Shown: positions 28,341-36,214 of the stretch, in pieces
How positions within the stretch are numbered: the first letter of the stretch is position 1
Layout of the letters: the number at the start of each line of letters is the position of its first letter
Source of the DNA: JBDSLU01 sp963844435
GTDB lineage: Bacteria; Acidobacteriota; Vicinamibacteria; Vicinamibacterales; Vicinamibacteraceae
Assembly: GCA_963844435.1 (NCBI GenBank)
Contig: CAWJOG010000002.1
Span: 372,001-436,000, forward strand
DNA length: 64,000 nt
Reading direction: 5' to 3'
Notes under the pieces: model-generated
Told to the model about the DNA's origin: nothing
The model's input: the letters and a program-made list of their open reading frames with translations, nothing else
The model's database searches: none
Program-made: the position numbers and the translations under genes

Positions 28341-29616
28341 TCATTCGTTGGCGAGATACGGAATGGTCTGTGGACCTTGGGGTAGCACGCACAGCGTCGC
28401 CTCCGGCCCCGCCGCCGTCAGCACGCTGGCCACAGCGTCATCGAGATCCGCGACTGGCTCGACGTGCGCGGCCCGGAGCTCGTCCGGCGTCAGTCCCTCG
28501 GCCTTGACCAGCACGCGCGCCTTCAACCCGATCTGCGCCTGGATCTGCACCTGCCACTGATCCGGCTGCGCGTAGCCCGGAGCCGTGATCATCGCCAACA
28601 GCGCCGCGGGCGTCGGCTGCGACTGTAGCAGCGGCCGGTACGAGCCGTGCGACGGCCAGCCGTCACGGCACTCGGCGGCACAGATGATCGTCCCGCCCGG
28701 CTTTCACGACGCGCGCCGCGGCAGACATGCCTTTCACGGCCTGATACAGGTTCTGATCGAGCGGATAGCCGGAGTTGCTCGTCAACACGACATCGAAGAG
28801 CGCCGGCACGGCGCGCATCGCGCTGCGCTTCGCGGCGGCGCAGGCAGCGGCGTGCTCGTCGAACAGATCGCCGGCGAACACGCCGGTGATCTCGTGGTCG
28901 CGGTTCAGCGTGACGTCCACGGCGAAATGGACGCCGGTCATGCGCGCGATCTCCCGCACGTCCTCATGAATCGGATTGCCCTCGGTGATGCCCCAGACGG
29001 CGCGGGGATGCGCGATGCGAGCGGCATCGTGGAGTGTCATCACCGTGTCCAGCCCCGCCAGGCCGGGCGCGACCATCTTCGGTCCGCCGCTGAAACCGGC
29101 GAAGAAATGCGGCTCGACAAAGCCGGTGGTGATGCGCACGTCGGCGCCAATCCAGAAACGGTTGAGGAACACCGGGACGCCGGTCGATGTGCGGCCGGCA
29201 GGCAGGAGCATCGAGGCGTCCCGCGCGTCGTGATTGATCACGCGATAGCGATTCAGGATCGCGCGGCCGAGCATCCGTTCGAGCTCCGCCTCCGTGTTCG
29301 CGCGATGCGTGCCGGTCGCAATCAGAATCGTCACGTCCTCCGGCCGCACGTCCGGCATCTCGCGGAAGAGCGCGGTCAGCATCTCGCGGCGCGGCTGCGC
29401 GCGCGTCACGTCGCAGACCGAGATGGCGATCGACCGGCCGGGCCGGGCCAGCGTCGCGAGCGCCGGGCCGCCGCCGCGCGGCGCGCGGAGCGCGGCAACG
29501 ATCGCCTCCACGGGATCGGAGACCGCCGGGCCGCCGAGAGGTTCGATGATCGTCACCCGCTCGTCGGGAAGGGTGACATGCAGTCCATTCGTGCCGTAGT
29601 CCACGCGACAGCGCAT
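28341..29616 (-). CDS. larA: LarA-type nickel-dependent racemase/epimerase; frameshift near 28695
   Basis: A protein of about 425 residues in two frames. The first covers LarA_N: VCDVTRAQPRREMLTALF, IATGTHRANTEAELERMLG (catalytic-type His), VINHDARD, and ITTGFVEPHFFAGFSGGPKM with the pincer-binding Lys. The second frame gives the C-terminal domain, AGGTIICAAECRDGWPSHGSY then QIGLKARVLVKAEGLTPDELR to TIPYLANE. One extra G near 28695 separates them. LarA enzymes racemise or epimerise 2-hydroxy acids using a nickel-pincer nucleotide made by LarB, LarC and LarE, none of which is in the window. The substrate is probably not lactate in this branch. Confidence 0.85.
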
Positions 29617-29636
29617 CCGGGCACCATACAACGCCG

Positions 29637-29972
29637 GCGGACAAGTACAGCCTCTATTTCACCAAGACCGAGATCCCGCCGGTCGACGCGTTCTGGTCGT
29701 TGACGATGTACGACGACGATGCCTATCTCGTCGCCAACCCGCTCAACCGCTACGCGCTCGGCGACCGTAGTCACCTGGCGTTCGATGCTGCCGGCGGACT
29801 GACGCTGTACATCCAAAGCGACTCGCCCGCTAAGGACAAGGAAAGCAACTGGCTGCCCGCCCCTAAGGACGCGGGGTTCAAGCTGGCGCTGCGGCTCTAC
29901 GCGCCAAAGAAGGAAGTCGCCGACGGCACGTGGGCGCCGCCACCGGTGAAGCGCGGGAGCGGACCGGACTGA
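29637..29972 (+). pseudogene. C-terminal fragment of a DUF1254/DUF1214 protein
   Basis: The frame reads DKYSLYFTKTEIPPVDAFWS, LTMYDDDAYLVANPLNRYAL, LTLYIQSDSPAKDKESNWLPAP and FKLALRLYAPKKEVADGTWAPPPV, the well-conserved C-terminal DUF1214 domain. Full-length proteins are about 450 residues; here the sequence begins abruptly at the larA start region, so about three quarters are missing. It is a 5'-truncated remnant. Confidence 0.65.
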
Positions 29973-30007
29973 AATAGTCGCTGCGGGCCGCTGGCCGCCG
30001 GCGCCTG

Positions 30008-30811
30008 CTATTGCCGTGAAAGCTGGAGTACCTCGCGCTTGGGGTGTGGAGATTTCCCGTAACGCGCCGGCGTCGTGCCCACGAGCCGCCGGAAATGGCG
30101 CGTCAGCTGCGCCTGATCGTAGAGGCCAACGAGAGGCGCCACGTCGGACGCTCGCACGCCGCGCAGGAGCAACTCCTTCGCACGTGCGATGCGAAGGTGC
30201 GTCAGATAGGCGTGCGGCGGCATTCCGACCTGCGCACGAAAGGCGCGGCACAGATGGAACTTGTCGAAGTCCGCGTAGTCCGCGAGATCGTCGAGCGTGA
30301 TCGAGTCGCCGAGTCGTTCACGGAGATACTCCACCGCGCGTCGGACAGGACGTGAACGGCCGGAATGCGCGTCGCTGATGAGCGCCAAGGCGCCGATGGC
30401 TTCCGCGACAGCGACCTCGAGGGAGAGGCGGTCCCCCCCTGCGCATACGGCATCGATCAGGCGGTGAAACGGTGCCGCGCGTTCGTCGTGGGTTTCGAGC
30501 TGCGGGATCACCACCGCTCTACCCTGGTCCCGAACTCGAGCGACGTCGCTCATTGGCAGCGTCACGGCTGTGAACGTCGTCGGTCCATTGTGGCCGAGGT
30601 GGCGAACCACGTCCCCTGGCTGCTTCACCAGGATGCATCCTGGTGCGGAGCGCCAGACCCTGCCGCCGCCCCACCACTCGGTGTCGCCATGCTCGATGCG
30701 CCCGACGCCGTAGTGTTCCTTGATCCCCGTACGCAGCGACGTGGTCGTCCCGCGGACCGCGCGGAGACCAGGTAATGAGACAGGAAGCTCGACGGAGCGC
30801 TCCATCTCCAT
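30008..30811 (-). CDS. AraC-family transcriptional regulator
   Basis: About 267 residues. An N-terminal cupin-like sensor (VGRIEHGDTEWWGGGRVWRS, LVKQPGDVV) is followed by a two-helix AraC DNA-binding domain, RRAVEYLRERLGDSITLDDLADYADFDKFHLCRAF and then RIARAKELLLRGVRASDVAPLVGLYDQAQLTRHFRRLVGTTPARY. The frame is open further upstream, but ATG 30811 or 30805 best fits family length. It is divergent from the aldo/keto reductase gene and probably regulates it. Confidence 0.85.
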   Translation of the reverse strand: MEMERSVELPVSLPGLRAVRGTTTSLRTGIKEHYGVGRIEHGDTEWWGGGRVWRSAPGCILVKQPGDVVRHLGHNGPTTFTAVTLPMSDVARVRDQGRAVVIPQLETHDERAAPFHRLIDAVCAGGDRLSLEVAVAEAIGALALISDAHSGRSRPVRRAVEYLRERLGDSITLDDLADYADFDKFHLCRAFRAQVGMPPHAYLTHLRIARAKELLLRGVRASDVAPLVGLYDQAQLTRHFRRLVGTTPARYGKSPHPKREVLQLSRQ

Positions 30812-30919
30812 CTCGGAAGTGTACAGCCCGGAGCCCGTCGGCCGCTTGTGCATTCTTGGCGGAGAGATCGCGCCAAGAACCGACAAGCGCATGGGGTCGC
30901 GCGATCGCAGAATCGGATC

Positions 30920-31891
30920 ATGAACGACAGACCGCTCACCTCCAACTCCGTGCTCCCGAGAATCGCACTCGGCTGCCTCGGAATGTCCGGTGCCTACGGG
31001 AAGACGGACGACGCACAGAGCATCGCCGTCATTCACGCCGCGATCGAGCGTGGCGTGACATTTCTCGATACCGGCGACTTCTACGGGTCGGGACACAACG
31101 AGCTCCTCGTCGGCAGGGCAATCGCCGGCCGCCGCGACCACGTTCAGCTCTCAGTCAAGTTCGGCATGCTACGCGGCCCCGACAACAGCATTGGGGGCAT
31201 CGACGCGCGACCCGTGGCGGTGAAGAACTTCCTCACCTACTCCCTGGTCCGGCTCGGCACGGATCATGTCGACGTGTATCGTCCGGCGCGCCTCGATCCG
31301 GCGGTGCCGATCGAAGACACGATAGGCGCCATCGCCGATTTGGTGAAGGCCGGCTATGTGCGATCGATCGGGCTATCCGAGGTTGGTTCCGAGACGATCC
31401 GGCGCGCGGCGAAGGTCCATCCGATCGCTGATCTCCAGATCGAGTACTCGATCGCGAGCCGCGATCCAGAGGATGCGATCTTTCCGGCGCTTGCGGAGTT
31501 CGGCATTGGCGCGACGTTGTACGGAGTGCTGTCGCGCGGGCTGCTCTCGGCCAGCCCGATCGGAGCCGGTGACGCGCGCGCACACATGCCGCGGTTCAGC
31601 GGAGCGAATCGCGAAGCGAACGCCAAGCTCGTGACGGGTCTACAGGGCCTCGCGACGCGGTGGGGGATCACCCCGAGTCAGCTCGCGATCGGCTGGGTGC
31701 TGGGAAGGCAGCCGCAGTTCGTGCCGACCCTCGGCATGCGTACGCTCCAGCAACTCGACGAGGCGCTCGCCGCAAAGCCACTGACCGCCGAGCAACTCGC
31801 CGAGGTCGAAGCCATCGCACCGCGCGGTGCGATCGCCGGCACACGCTACCCAAGCGCGCACATGACCTCGCTCGATAGCGAGAGGCGCTGA
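30920..31891 (+). CDS. Aldo/keto reductase
   Basis: A 323-residue NADPH-dependent TIM-barrel oxidoreductase (AKR13-like). Hallmarks are GVTFLDTGDFYGSGHNELLVGRAI with catalytic Asp and Tyr, KFGMLRGPDN with the Lys, VDVYRPARLDP, VKAGYVRSIGLSEV, DLQIEYSIASR, LYGVLSRGLLS and the C-terminal cofactor segment VPTLGMRTLQQLDE. ATG 30920 was chosen by alignment to the family N-terminus. The usual catalytic His (HR pattern) is replaced by YRPAR, as in several AKR13 members. It forms a divergent pair with the AraC gene. Confidence 0.9.
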   Translation: MNDRPLTSNSVLPRIALGCLGMSGAYGKTDDAQSIAVIHAAIERGVTFLDTGDFYGSGHNELLVGRAIAGRRDHVQLSVKFGMLRGPDNSIGGIDARPVAVKNFLTYSLVRLGTDHVDVYRPARLDPAVPIEDTIGAIADLVKAGYVRSIGLSEVGSETIRRAAKVHPIADLQIEYSIASRDPEDAIFPALAEFGIGATLYGVLSRGLLSASPIGAGDARAHMPRFSGANREANAKLVTGLQGLATRWGITPSQLAIGWVLGRQPQFVPTLGMRTLQQLDEALAAKPLTAEQLAEVEAIAPRGAIAGTRYPSAHMTSLDSERR

Positions 31892-31894
31892 CCC

Positions 31895-32161
31895 TTAGCC
31901 TGGTCCGCGCACCGGACCAGAGTTCAGTGACTTAGAAGACACACGCCCTTCTGGCGCGGCCAGATCCCCCTGGCGGCCGCTCACAGGGCGGCTGGCGGGT
32001 GGCTCCCTGCCCGGTCCGGTGACATGTGCCGCGTCAGCGGATGCTGGGCGAAGTGTTGGCACCGTCTTCGACTTCGTGAGCTGTTCGTCAGCACAGGCCG
32101 GGGCCGCCATCATGAGCCCCGCCATCATCACCATTGCCGTCGTCTTCGTTATGGTCTCCAA
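31895..32161 (-). CDS. Small secreted hypothetical protein
   Basis: TTG start with AAGGA six bases upstream. The 88 residues begin with a signal peptide (TAMVMMAGLMMAAPACADE); the remainder is Pro/Ser/Gly-rich and has no recognised domain. Similar short secreted proteins are common in Acidobacteriota, but I cannot match a family. Confidence 0.4.
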   Translation of the reverse strand: METITKTTAMVMMAGLMMAAPACADEQLTKSKTVPTLRPASADAAHVTGPGREPPASRPVSGRQGDLAAPEGRVSSKSLNSGPVRGPG

Positions 32162-32298
32162 CCGTCATCCTTGCTGTGAGAGTTGCCGAGGAACCCAAGA
32201 ACCCAGGGAACGAACGAGGGGTCGTAGGCGCCCTCCTGCTTGATGAACTCCATGGAGGTGCGGAGGCGACTCTTTCTTCGAGTCATCCGATCCTTCAT
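32149..32298 (-). CDS. Possible 49-residue ORF
   Basis: Short frame starting MKDRMTRRKSRLRTSMEF and ending in NSHSKDDGWRP, with a compact hydrophobic patch PSFVPWVLGFLG. It overlaps the beginning of the next small secreted protein by 13 bp, a hint of coupling. No good ribosome site or family is seen. Confidence 0.22.
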   Translation of the reverse strand: MKDRMTRRKSRLRTSMEFIKQEGAYDPSFVPWVLGFLGNSHSKDDGWRP

Positions 32299-32304
32299 CG
32301 GCTT

Positions 32305-32657
32305 CTAGAAGTACTGGAGCGCTACACCCCACACGGTCGTGTCGGTCCCGGTCTTGCGAAGCCGTACCACGATTCGGTTGAAGGGTGGCAGGTGGCTCTC
32401 CGGCAGGTTCATCGGATCCTCAGCGCGCCGCACCGGCAGCTTTCGACCACGCAATTGCCGATGGTCAGACGATGCCGCATCCAGTGAATTCGCAACCAGC
32501 AGAACAAGGCGCACATTTTCTTTCGTAGCTCCGTGGCTTCATGGTGAAGCTGTGCGGCAGTTGCCACGAACTGCCTCAGTTGCCGCGTGCGCGGCGTGTC
32601 GTCCAGCTCCTGCGCTTGATCCAGGAGCCGGGCGGTGTCCTGCAGGTCCTCCATCAC
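32305..32657 (-). CDS. Hypothetical protein, probably frameshifted, downstream of MarR
   Basis: One frame gives a helical N-terminal part, MEDLQDTARLLDQAQELDD and RQFVATAAQLHHEATELRKK, and an overlapping frame gives MNLPESHLPPFNRIVVRLRK, then TGTDTTVWGVALQYF with a clean stop. Each half looks coding; together they could be one protein of about 115 residues with an indel near 32500. No family recognised. It lies in the same direction as marR, 37 bp after it. Confidence 0.3.
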
Positions 32658-32694
32658 GATCCGAGGAACGAATCGATGGACGCGTCACGGAGGC

Positions 32695-33219
32695 TTACGG
32701 GCGTTTGTTTCTCGAACGTTGAGCAGGTCGCCGGGAGGCTTCTGGAGCCTGTGTCCCGTTCGCCCGGTTGAACGCTTCAGCCTCGTCCAGCAGCGTCTCA
32801 AGCGTCTGCATCAGTGCCGCATGTCGCTTGCCTGTGCGTCCGCCGATGGGTCTCAAGAGCTGGTCGTAGAGCTCTCGCATCACCGCCGCTGCGTCCACCA
32901 CCCGGTCGGCGCCGCGTGCGGTCAGCTCCAGCTGAAAGGCGCGCGGATCGTCGGGGTGATCAGCGCGCCGCAGCAGGCCGGCGTGCTCCAACGCACGCGC
33001 GAGCTTCGAGACGTACATGACCTCCAGGCCAGCGAAGTCTGCGAGTTCGCGCTGGCTCGGCAGCGCGCCACTCCGGGAGAACTCGTGCAGCGAGGCGAGC
33101 AGGAGGTAATGTGCGTGCGTCAGCCCGAACCGATTCAGCGCCCGGTCAACGGCGACCCGCCACTTCGTCGAAAGGTGCCACAGGAGATATCCGACGGTCT
33201 GCACGCGTTGTGGGGTCAT
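32695..33219 (-). CDS. MarR-family transcriptional regulator
   Basis: 174 residues with the winged helix of the family: LTHAHYLLLASLHEFSRSG, SQRELADFAGLEVMYVSKLARALEHAGLLRR, and the wing DPRAFQLELTARGADRV, followed by the dimerisation helix near the C-terminus. The C-terminal 20 residues are basic and probably disordered. A 12-bp palindrome sits about ten bases upstream of the ATG. The neighbouring DoxX remnant may once have been a target. Confidence 0.9.
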   Translation of the reverse strand: MTPQRVQTVGYLLWHLSTKWRVAVDRALNRFGLTHAHYLLLASLHEFSRSGALPSQRELADFAGLEVMYVSKLARALEHAGLLRRADHPDDPRAFQLELTARGADRVVDAAAVMRELYDQLLRPIGGRTGKRHAALMQTLETLLDEAEAFNRANGTQAPEASRRPAQRSRNKRP

Positions 33220-33228
33220 GGGCAGTAC

Positions 33229-33240
33229 TATACATGTATA
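33229..33240. promoter_or_regulatory. 12-bp palindrome in the marR promoter
   Basis: TATACATGTATA is a perfect palindrome ten bases before the marR start. On the coding strand TATAGT, a good -10 hexamer, lies immediately after it and about eight bases before ATG, so the mRNA is probably leaderless and the palindrome would lie between -35 and -10. It is likely a MarR autoregulatory operator. Confidence 0.5.
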
Positions 33241-33255
33241 CGATAACCATGTTGA

Positions 33256-33615
33256 TTATGTTCCCGCACGCGCCGGGCTCGTGGGCTGGATCCGCAGGAT
33301 CACCCGCGCGTTGTTCATTATTTCGAGCGGTCCGGCGCTCGCCCGCGCCCTCGAGCCGACGCCACAAAAGTGCGAGAGTCCCCAGAGCACGCCCGGTGCC
33401 CGCCGCCCAGCCCCACGCCTCGGCGGGCCTTCTCCGATCGAGAGGTGGGCGATGAGCGCAGAGCCGAGGGTGATGGCGAAGGCGGCGTATGCCCACTCCT
33501 TCAGACGCGCCGGCACCGGCGCGAGCAACAGCACCGCCCCGAGGAGCTTGGCCCACGCGAGCTCCACGCGGAAGTAGTCGGTGAAGCCGAGGCGGGTGGA
33601 CGCCTCGCCTTGCAT
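33256..33615 (-). pseudogene. DoxX-like membrane protein remnant
   Basis: The segment FTDYFRVELAWAKLLGAVLLLAPVPARLKEWAYAAFAITLGSALIAHLSIGEG matches the middle of DoxX-like proteins. The first helix and its upstream region are missing, and the C-terminal helix is split between frames near 33400-33420 (WGWAAGTG in one, VLWGLSHF in another). It is disrupted and likely non-functional. It is divergent from the ArsR gene with only 32 bp between. Confidence 0.6.
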
Positions 33616-33635
33616 GCCGCCAATCCGGATGTTAT

Positions 33636-33659
33636 ATACTGAACCATATGGTTCAGTAT
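33636..33659 (+). promoter_or_regulatory. 24-bp perfect palindrome overlapping the ArsR start codon
   Basis: Half-site ATACTGAACCAT followed exactly by its reverse complement. The ATG of the ArsR gene (33648-33650) begins at the centre, so the codons for residues 1-4 are part of the site. A TATATA-like -10 lies at its left edge (33633-33638), implying a leaderless or nearly leaderless mRNA. It fits autorepression by the ArsR dimer. Confidence 0.7.
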
Positions 33660-34013
33660 GCGTGGACCCGCTTCGATGCCTCGTTTGCCGCGCTCTCGGA
33701 CGCCACCCGACGCGGTGTTCTGGAGCAGCTCGGGCGTGCAGACGCTTCGATCACGGACCTTGCCGACAAGTTCCACATGACCCTAACGGGCATGAAGAAG
33801 CACGTCGGCGTCTTGGAGCAGGCGGGGCTCGTCACCACGGCGAAGGTCGGGCGCGTGCGGACCTGCAGGCTCGGCCTGCGCAGACTGGATGAAGAGGCGG
33901 CATGGATCGAGAGGTACCGCCAGCTCTGGGATGCACGGTTCGACGAGCTGGACAAGGTTGTCGAGGAACTGAAACGGAAGGAGAAGGTTGATGGACGCAA
34001 GAAGAGAGAGTGA
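33648..34013 (+). CDS. ArsR-family transcriptional regulator
   Basis: 121 residues with the winged helix FAALSDATRRGVLEQLGRADASITDLADKFHMTLTGMKKHVGVLEQAGLVTTAKVGRVRT; the rest is a helical dimerisation tail (WIERYRQLWDARFDELDKVV). The Cys ligands of metal-sensing ArsR/SmtB proteins are absent, so this belongs to the SdpR-like group paired with SRPBCC proteins. Its stop overlaps the next gene's start region. The operator over its own start codon points to autoregulation. Confidence 0.92.
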   Translation: MVQYAWTRFDASFAALSDATRRGVLEQLGRADASITDLADKFHMTLTGMKKHVGVLEQAGLVTTAKVGRVRTCRLGLRRLDEEAAWIERYRQLWDARFDELDKVVEELKRKEKVDGRKKRE

Positions 34014-34503
34014 GCCCACGCCCATGAAGAACCGCACGACGGTGGAGCGGAAGTCCGAGCGTGAGCTAGTCGTTACCCGAACCTTCAACGGCCCGGCCCG
34101 CATCGTGTTCGAGGCGTGGACCACGCCCGAGCTGTTCAGGCGGTGGTGGGTGCCGAAGTCGATGGGCATGTCCCTGCGTTCCTGTGAGATGGATGTTCGT
34201 GTCGGGGGCAAGTACCGTCTCGAGTTCGAACCCGATGCTATGGCGTTCTTCGGCACGTACCTCGAAGTGACACCGCACTCGCGCCTCGTGTGGACCAACG
34301 AGGAAGGTGGTGAGGGTGGGCCTGTCACCACGGTGACATTCGAGGAAAAGCGTGGCAAGACGCTGCTGGTCATGCACGAGCTCTATTCCTCGAAGGAAGC
34401 TCTCGACGCTGCCGGCACCGGGGCGGCGGATGCGATGGTCGAGACGTTCGCGCAACTGGACGAGCTTCTCCTCACCCTGGGCGCGAGCGTGGGACGGTCA
34501 TGA
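33991..34503 (+). CDS. SRPBCC (AHSA1-like) protein
   Basis: About 170 residues. The core matches the AHSA1/START-like family: ELVVTRTFNGPARIVFEAWTTPELFRRWW, VGGKYRLEFEPDAMAFFGTYLEV, LVWTNEE, TTVTFEEKRGKTLLVMHELY and the terminal helix AMVETFAQLDELLLTL. ATG 33991 has AGGAGAAGG just upstream and overlaps arsR by 23 bp; ATG 34024 is a shorter alternative. It forms the usual ArsR-SRPBCC operon. The family binds hydrophobic ligands; the ligand here is unknown. Confidence 0.9.
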   Translation: MDARRESEPTPMKNRTTVERKSERELVVTRTFNGPARIVFEAWTTPELFRRWWVPKSMGMSLRSCEMDVRVGGKYRLEFEPDAMAFFGTYLEVTPHSRLVWTNEEGGEGGPVTTVTFEEKRGKTLLVMHELYSSKEALDAAGTGAADAMVETFAQLDELLLTLGASVGRS

Positions 34504-34744
34504 AGTCGTCGATCTCGCGGTTTCCGCTCACAAGGAGGCAGACGATGCACCGGCAAGATGGCCGACAAGAAATCGACCGTCGCACTCTGCTTACCAAGGG
34601 TGACCGCAATTGCGGCGATGCTCGTCAGAGGCAGCGCAAGGAAAGAATCTCGGGGATTCGCCGCCACGAGTCTTAGACTGCTTCGCGCTCGACTGGACGA
34701 CACGGTGCCGGCCAGGCGGCCGATTACCGTCGAGGATCTGCTGA

Positions 34745-35190
34745 CCTTTCGCTGTCAGCCAGACTGACAAGGAGAAGTTCGTTCGGACCTCCATGCTTCG
34801 CCTCCAGCAGCAACAGATGCTTCTGCGCTCGAAACTCGATCGTGTTTACGAGGACCGGCTCAGCGATGCGATTCCCGAGGAACTCTGGAACTCGAAATCA
34901 GCGGCGCTGCAGGACGAGCTTCGCCAGGTGCGAACCGAGATGGAGCGCCACGAGGTCGCCAGTCAGGCGTACGAGGCGGCGGGACTCCAGATTCTAGAAC
35001 TCGCGCAAACCGCCTATTCCTCGTATGTTGCGAATAGTCCCCACGAACAGGCGCGATTGATCAAAACGCTGGTATCGAACTCCGCATTCGATCGCGGAAG
35101 TCTTTCTCCCACCTACGTTAAGCCGTTCGACGTGGTCGCGAAGGGGAGTGAAACTGGAGATTGGCTCCTCGGGCTGGATTCGCGTCTGAA
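34745..35190 (+). pseudogene. C-terminal remnant of a large serine recombinase
   Basis: The frame reads DKEKFVRTSMLRLQQQQMLLR, LDRVYEDRLSDAIPEELWNSKSAALQDE, ILELAQTAYSSYVANSPHEQARLIKTLVSNSAF and LSPTYVKPFDVVAKGS, the coiled-coil and C-terminal part of large serine recombinases. The catalytic resolvase domain and the zinc ribbon (about 350-400 residues) are missing; an in-frame stop lies just upstream. The downstream frame runs into a copy of the tRNA-Asn 3' end, as integrase genes next to attachment sites do. It is the remnant of an integrated element. Confidence 0.75.
35157..35182. repeat. Duplicated tRNA-Asn 3' end (att-like direct repeat, copy 1)
   Basis: 26 bp identical to 35266-35291, which covers the last 21 bases of tRNA-Asn, including CCA, plus five bases beyond. 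Copy 1 lies 109 bp away within the 3' end of the recombinase frame. It is the footprint expected of integration into the tRNA gene. Confidence 0.75.
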
Positions 35191-35250
35191 CGCCGAGGTC
35201 AGCGCAGCTGACCGGAGGCGTACTGACCTAGAAGACAGCCCGATGAGCCG

Positions 35251-35271
35251 AATCTCGCCGAAGGCGAGATT
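35251..35271 (-). terminator. Hairpin directly after tRNA-Asn
   Basis: Perfect 9-bp stem (AATCTCGCC with its complement) and a three-base loop starting one base before the tRNA 3' end on its own strand. There is no T-tract. It may act as a transcription terminator or a processing signal for the tRNA precursor. Confidence 0.45.
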
Positions 35272-35291
35272 GGCTCCTCGGGCTGGATTCG
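35266..35291. repeat. tRNA-Asn 3' end (att-like direct repeat, copy 2)
   Basis: Second copy of the 26-bp repeat, here forming the functional 3' end of tRNA-Asn. Together the copies delimit a 109-bp segment that probably remains after element deletion or tandem integration. Confidence 0.7.
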
Positions 35292-35345
35292 AACCAGCAA
35301 CCCTCCGGTTAACAGCCGGATGCTCTGCCGTTGAGCTACCGAGGA
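35271..35345 (-). tRNA. tRNA-Asn (anticodon GTT)
   Basis: On the minus strand the gene starts TCCTCGGTAGCTC and ends CCGAGGAGCCA, with the CCA encoded. A 7-bp acceptor stem, D arm (GCTC/GAGC), anticodon stem TCCGG/CCGGA with loop CTGTTAA (anticodon GTT), five-base variable loop and T arm GCTGG-TTCGAAT-CCAGC are all intact, giving 75 nt. Confidence 0.97.
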
Positions 35346-35509
35346 ACGTGGGTGGGGACGCCAAGCCCTTGAAAATCGCTGGGCCTTGCGTATCTACCGG
35401 ACCGGCAAGTGCGGCAGACCCTTGATTCTAGCCGGGCCTGGGCTGGCGGCGCAACCCAAACAATCGTCTTCCCTGACCGACTCTTTACCGTCTCGTCCCA
35501 GGTTTGCGG

Positions 35510-36169
35510 CTACGAATGGGTCCGGGCACGGTCCGCGAGGTCCCGGATCTCGGCGTTCTCGAAGATCCGCCCGCGTATCCCCTGCTCCGTCGCCGCAAGC
35601 ATCGCGAGCCCGATGTCCTCGGCGCGGACGTAGAGGCTGCGGAACGGCTTCAGCAGCCGCATCGCCGGCCGCGCCAGCCGGAACAGCAGCGGCTCACTGG
35701 CCGACGGAACACCATCGATCGAGGCCGGCCGCCAGCAGTTCGCCGGATGCCCGTCCGCCAGCAGGTCGCGCTCGGTCTCCGCCTTCACCCGCGCCCACAT
35801 GTAGCGGCTGTCGATCCGGGTGCTGGCGCCGCTGATGAACTGGAAAACAGCGTCCGGGCTGCCGCGCCACACCGCCCGCGCCGCGGCCAGGGCGTAGTCG
35901 TAGGTCAGGCGCCGGTACTCGGCTTCGCCGGACACCTGGGTCGACGACTTGCCCAGGCAGTAGAGACAGGCGTCGACGCCGGCGAACGCGTCCGCGATCG
36001 TCGAGTAGTCGTCGAACGCCTGGTGCTGGATGGTGCGGAGCCGCGGGTGCGCGACGGCCAGCGGCCGCCGCGCGATGGCCCGGACCTCGGTGACCGCCGG
36101 CGTCGACAGGCACGCCTGGAGGACGCCGCCGCCGGCCGATCCGCTGGCACCGAAGATGATGACGATCAT
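35510..36169 (-). CDS. NAD(P)-binding, atypical SDR-like protein
   Basis: 219 residues from ATG 36169. Rossmann motif MIVIIFGASGSAGGGVLQACL, then VRAIARRPL, DDYSTIADAFAGVDACLYCLG, FQFISGASTRIDSRYMWARVKAETERDLLA (the Y-x-x-x-K pair as YMWARVK) and CWRPASIDG. This is the NAD(P)H-binding oxidoreductase/epimerase-like group (related to HTATIP2/TIP30). The substrate is unknown. It lies 45 bp downstream of the osmC gene in the same direction. Confidence 0.82.
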   Translation of the reverse strand: MIVIIFGASGSAGGGVLQACLSTPAVTEVRAIARRPLAVAHPRLRTIQHQAFDDYSTIADAFAGVDACLYCLGKSSTQVSGEAEYRRLTYDYALAAARAVWRGSPDAVFQFISGASTRIDSRYMWARVKAETERDLLADGHPANCWRPASIDGVPSASEPLLFRLARPAMRLLKPFRSLYVRAEDIGLAMLAATEQGIRGRIFENAEIRDLADRARTHS

Positions 36170-36214
36170 GGGCTGGGCGGCCGCGCCTGAAAGCGCGCCG
36201 CCCACCAGGCCACG

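Noticed and set aside
35190..35425. Coding extension of the recombinase into AGFEPATLRLTAGCSAVELP-like peptide
   Set aside because: This is the known artefact of translating a tRNA gene on the opposite strand; the region is tRNA-Asn.
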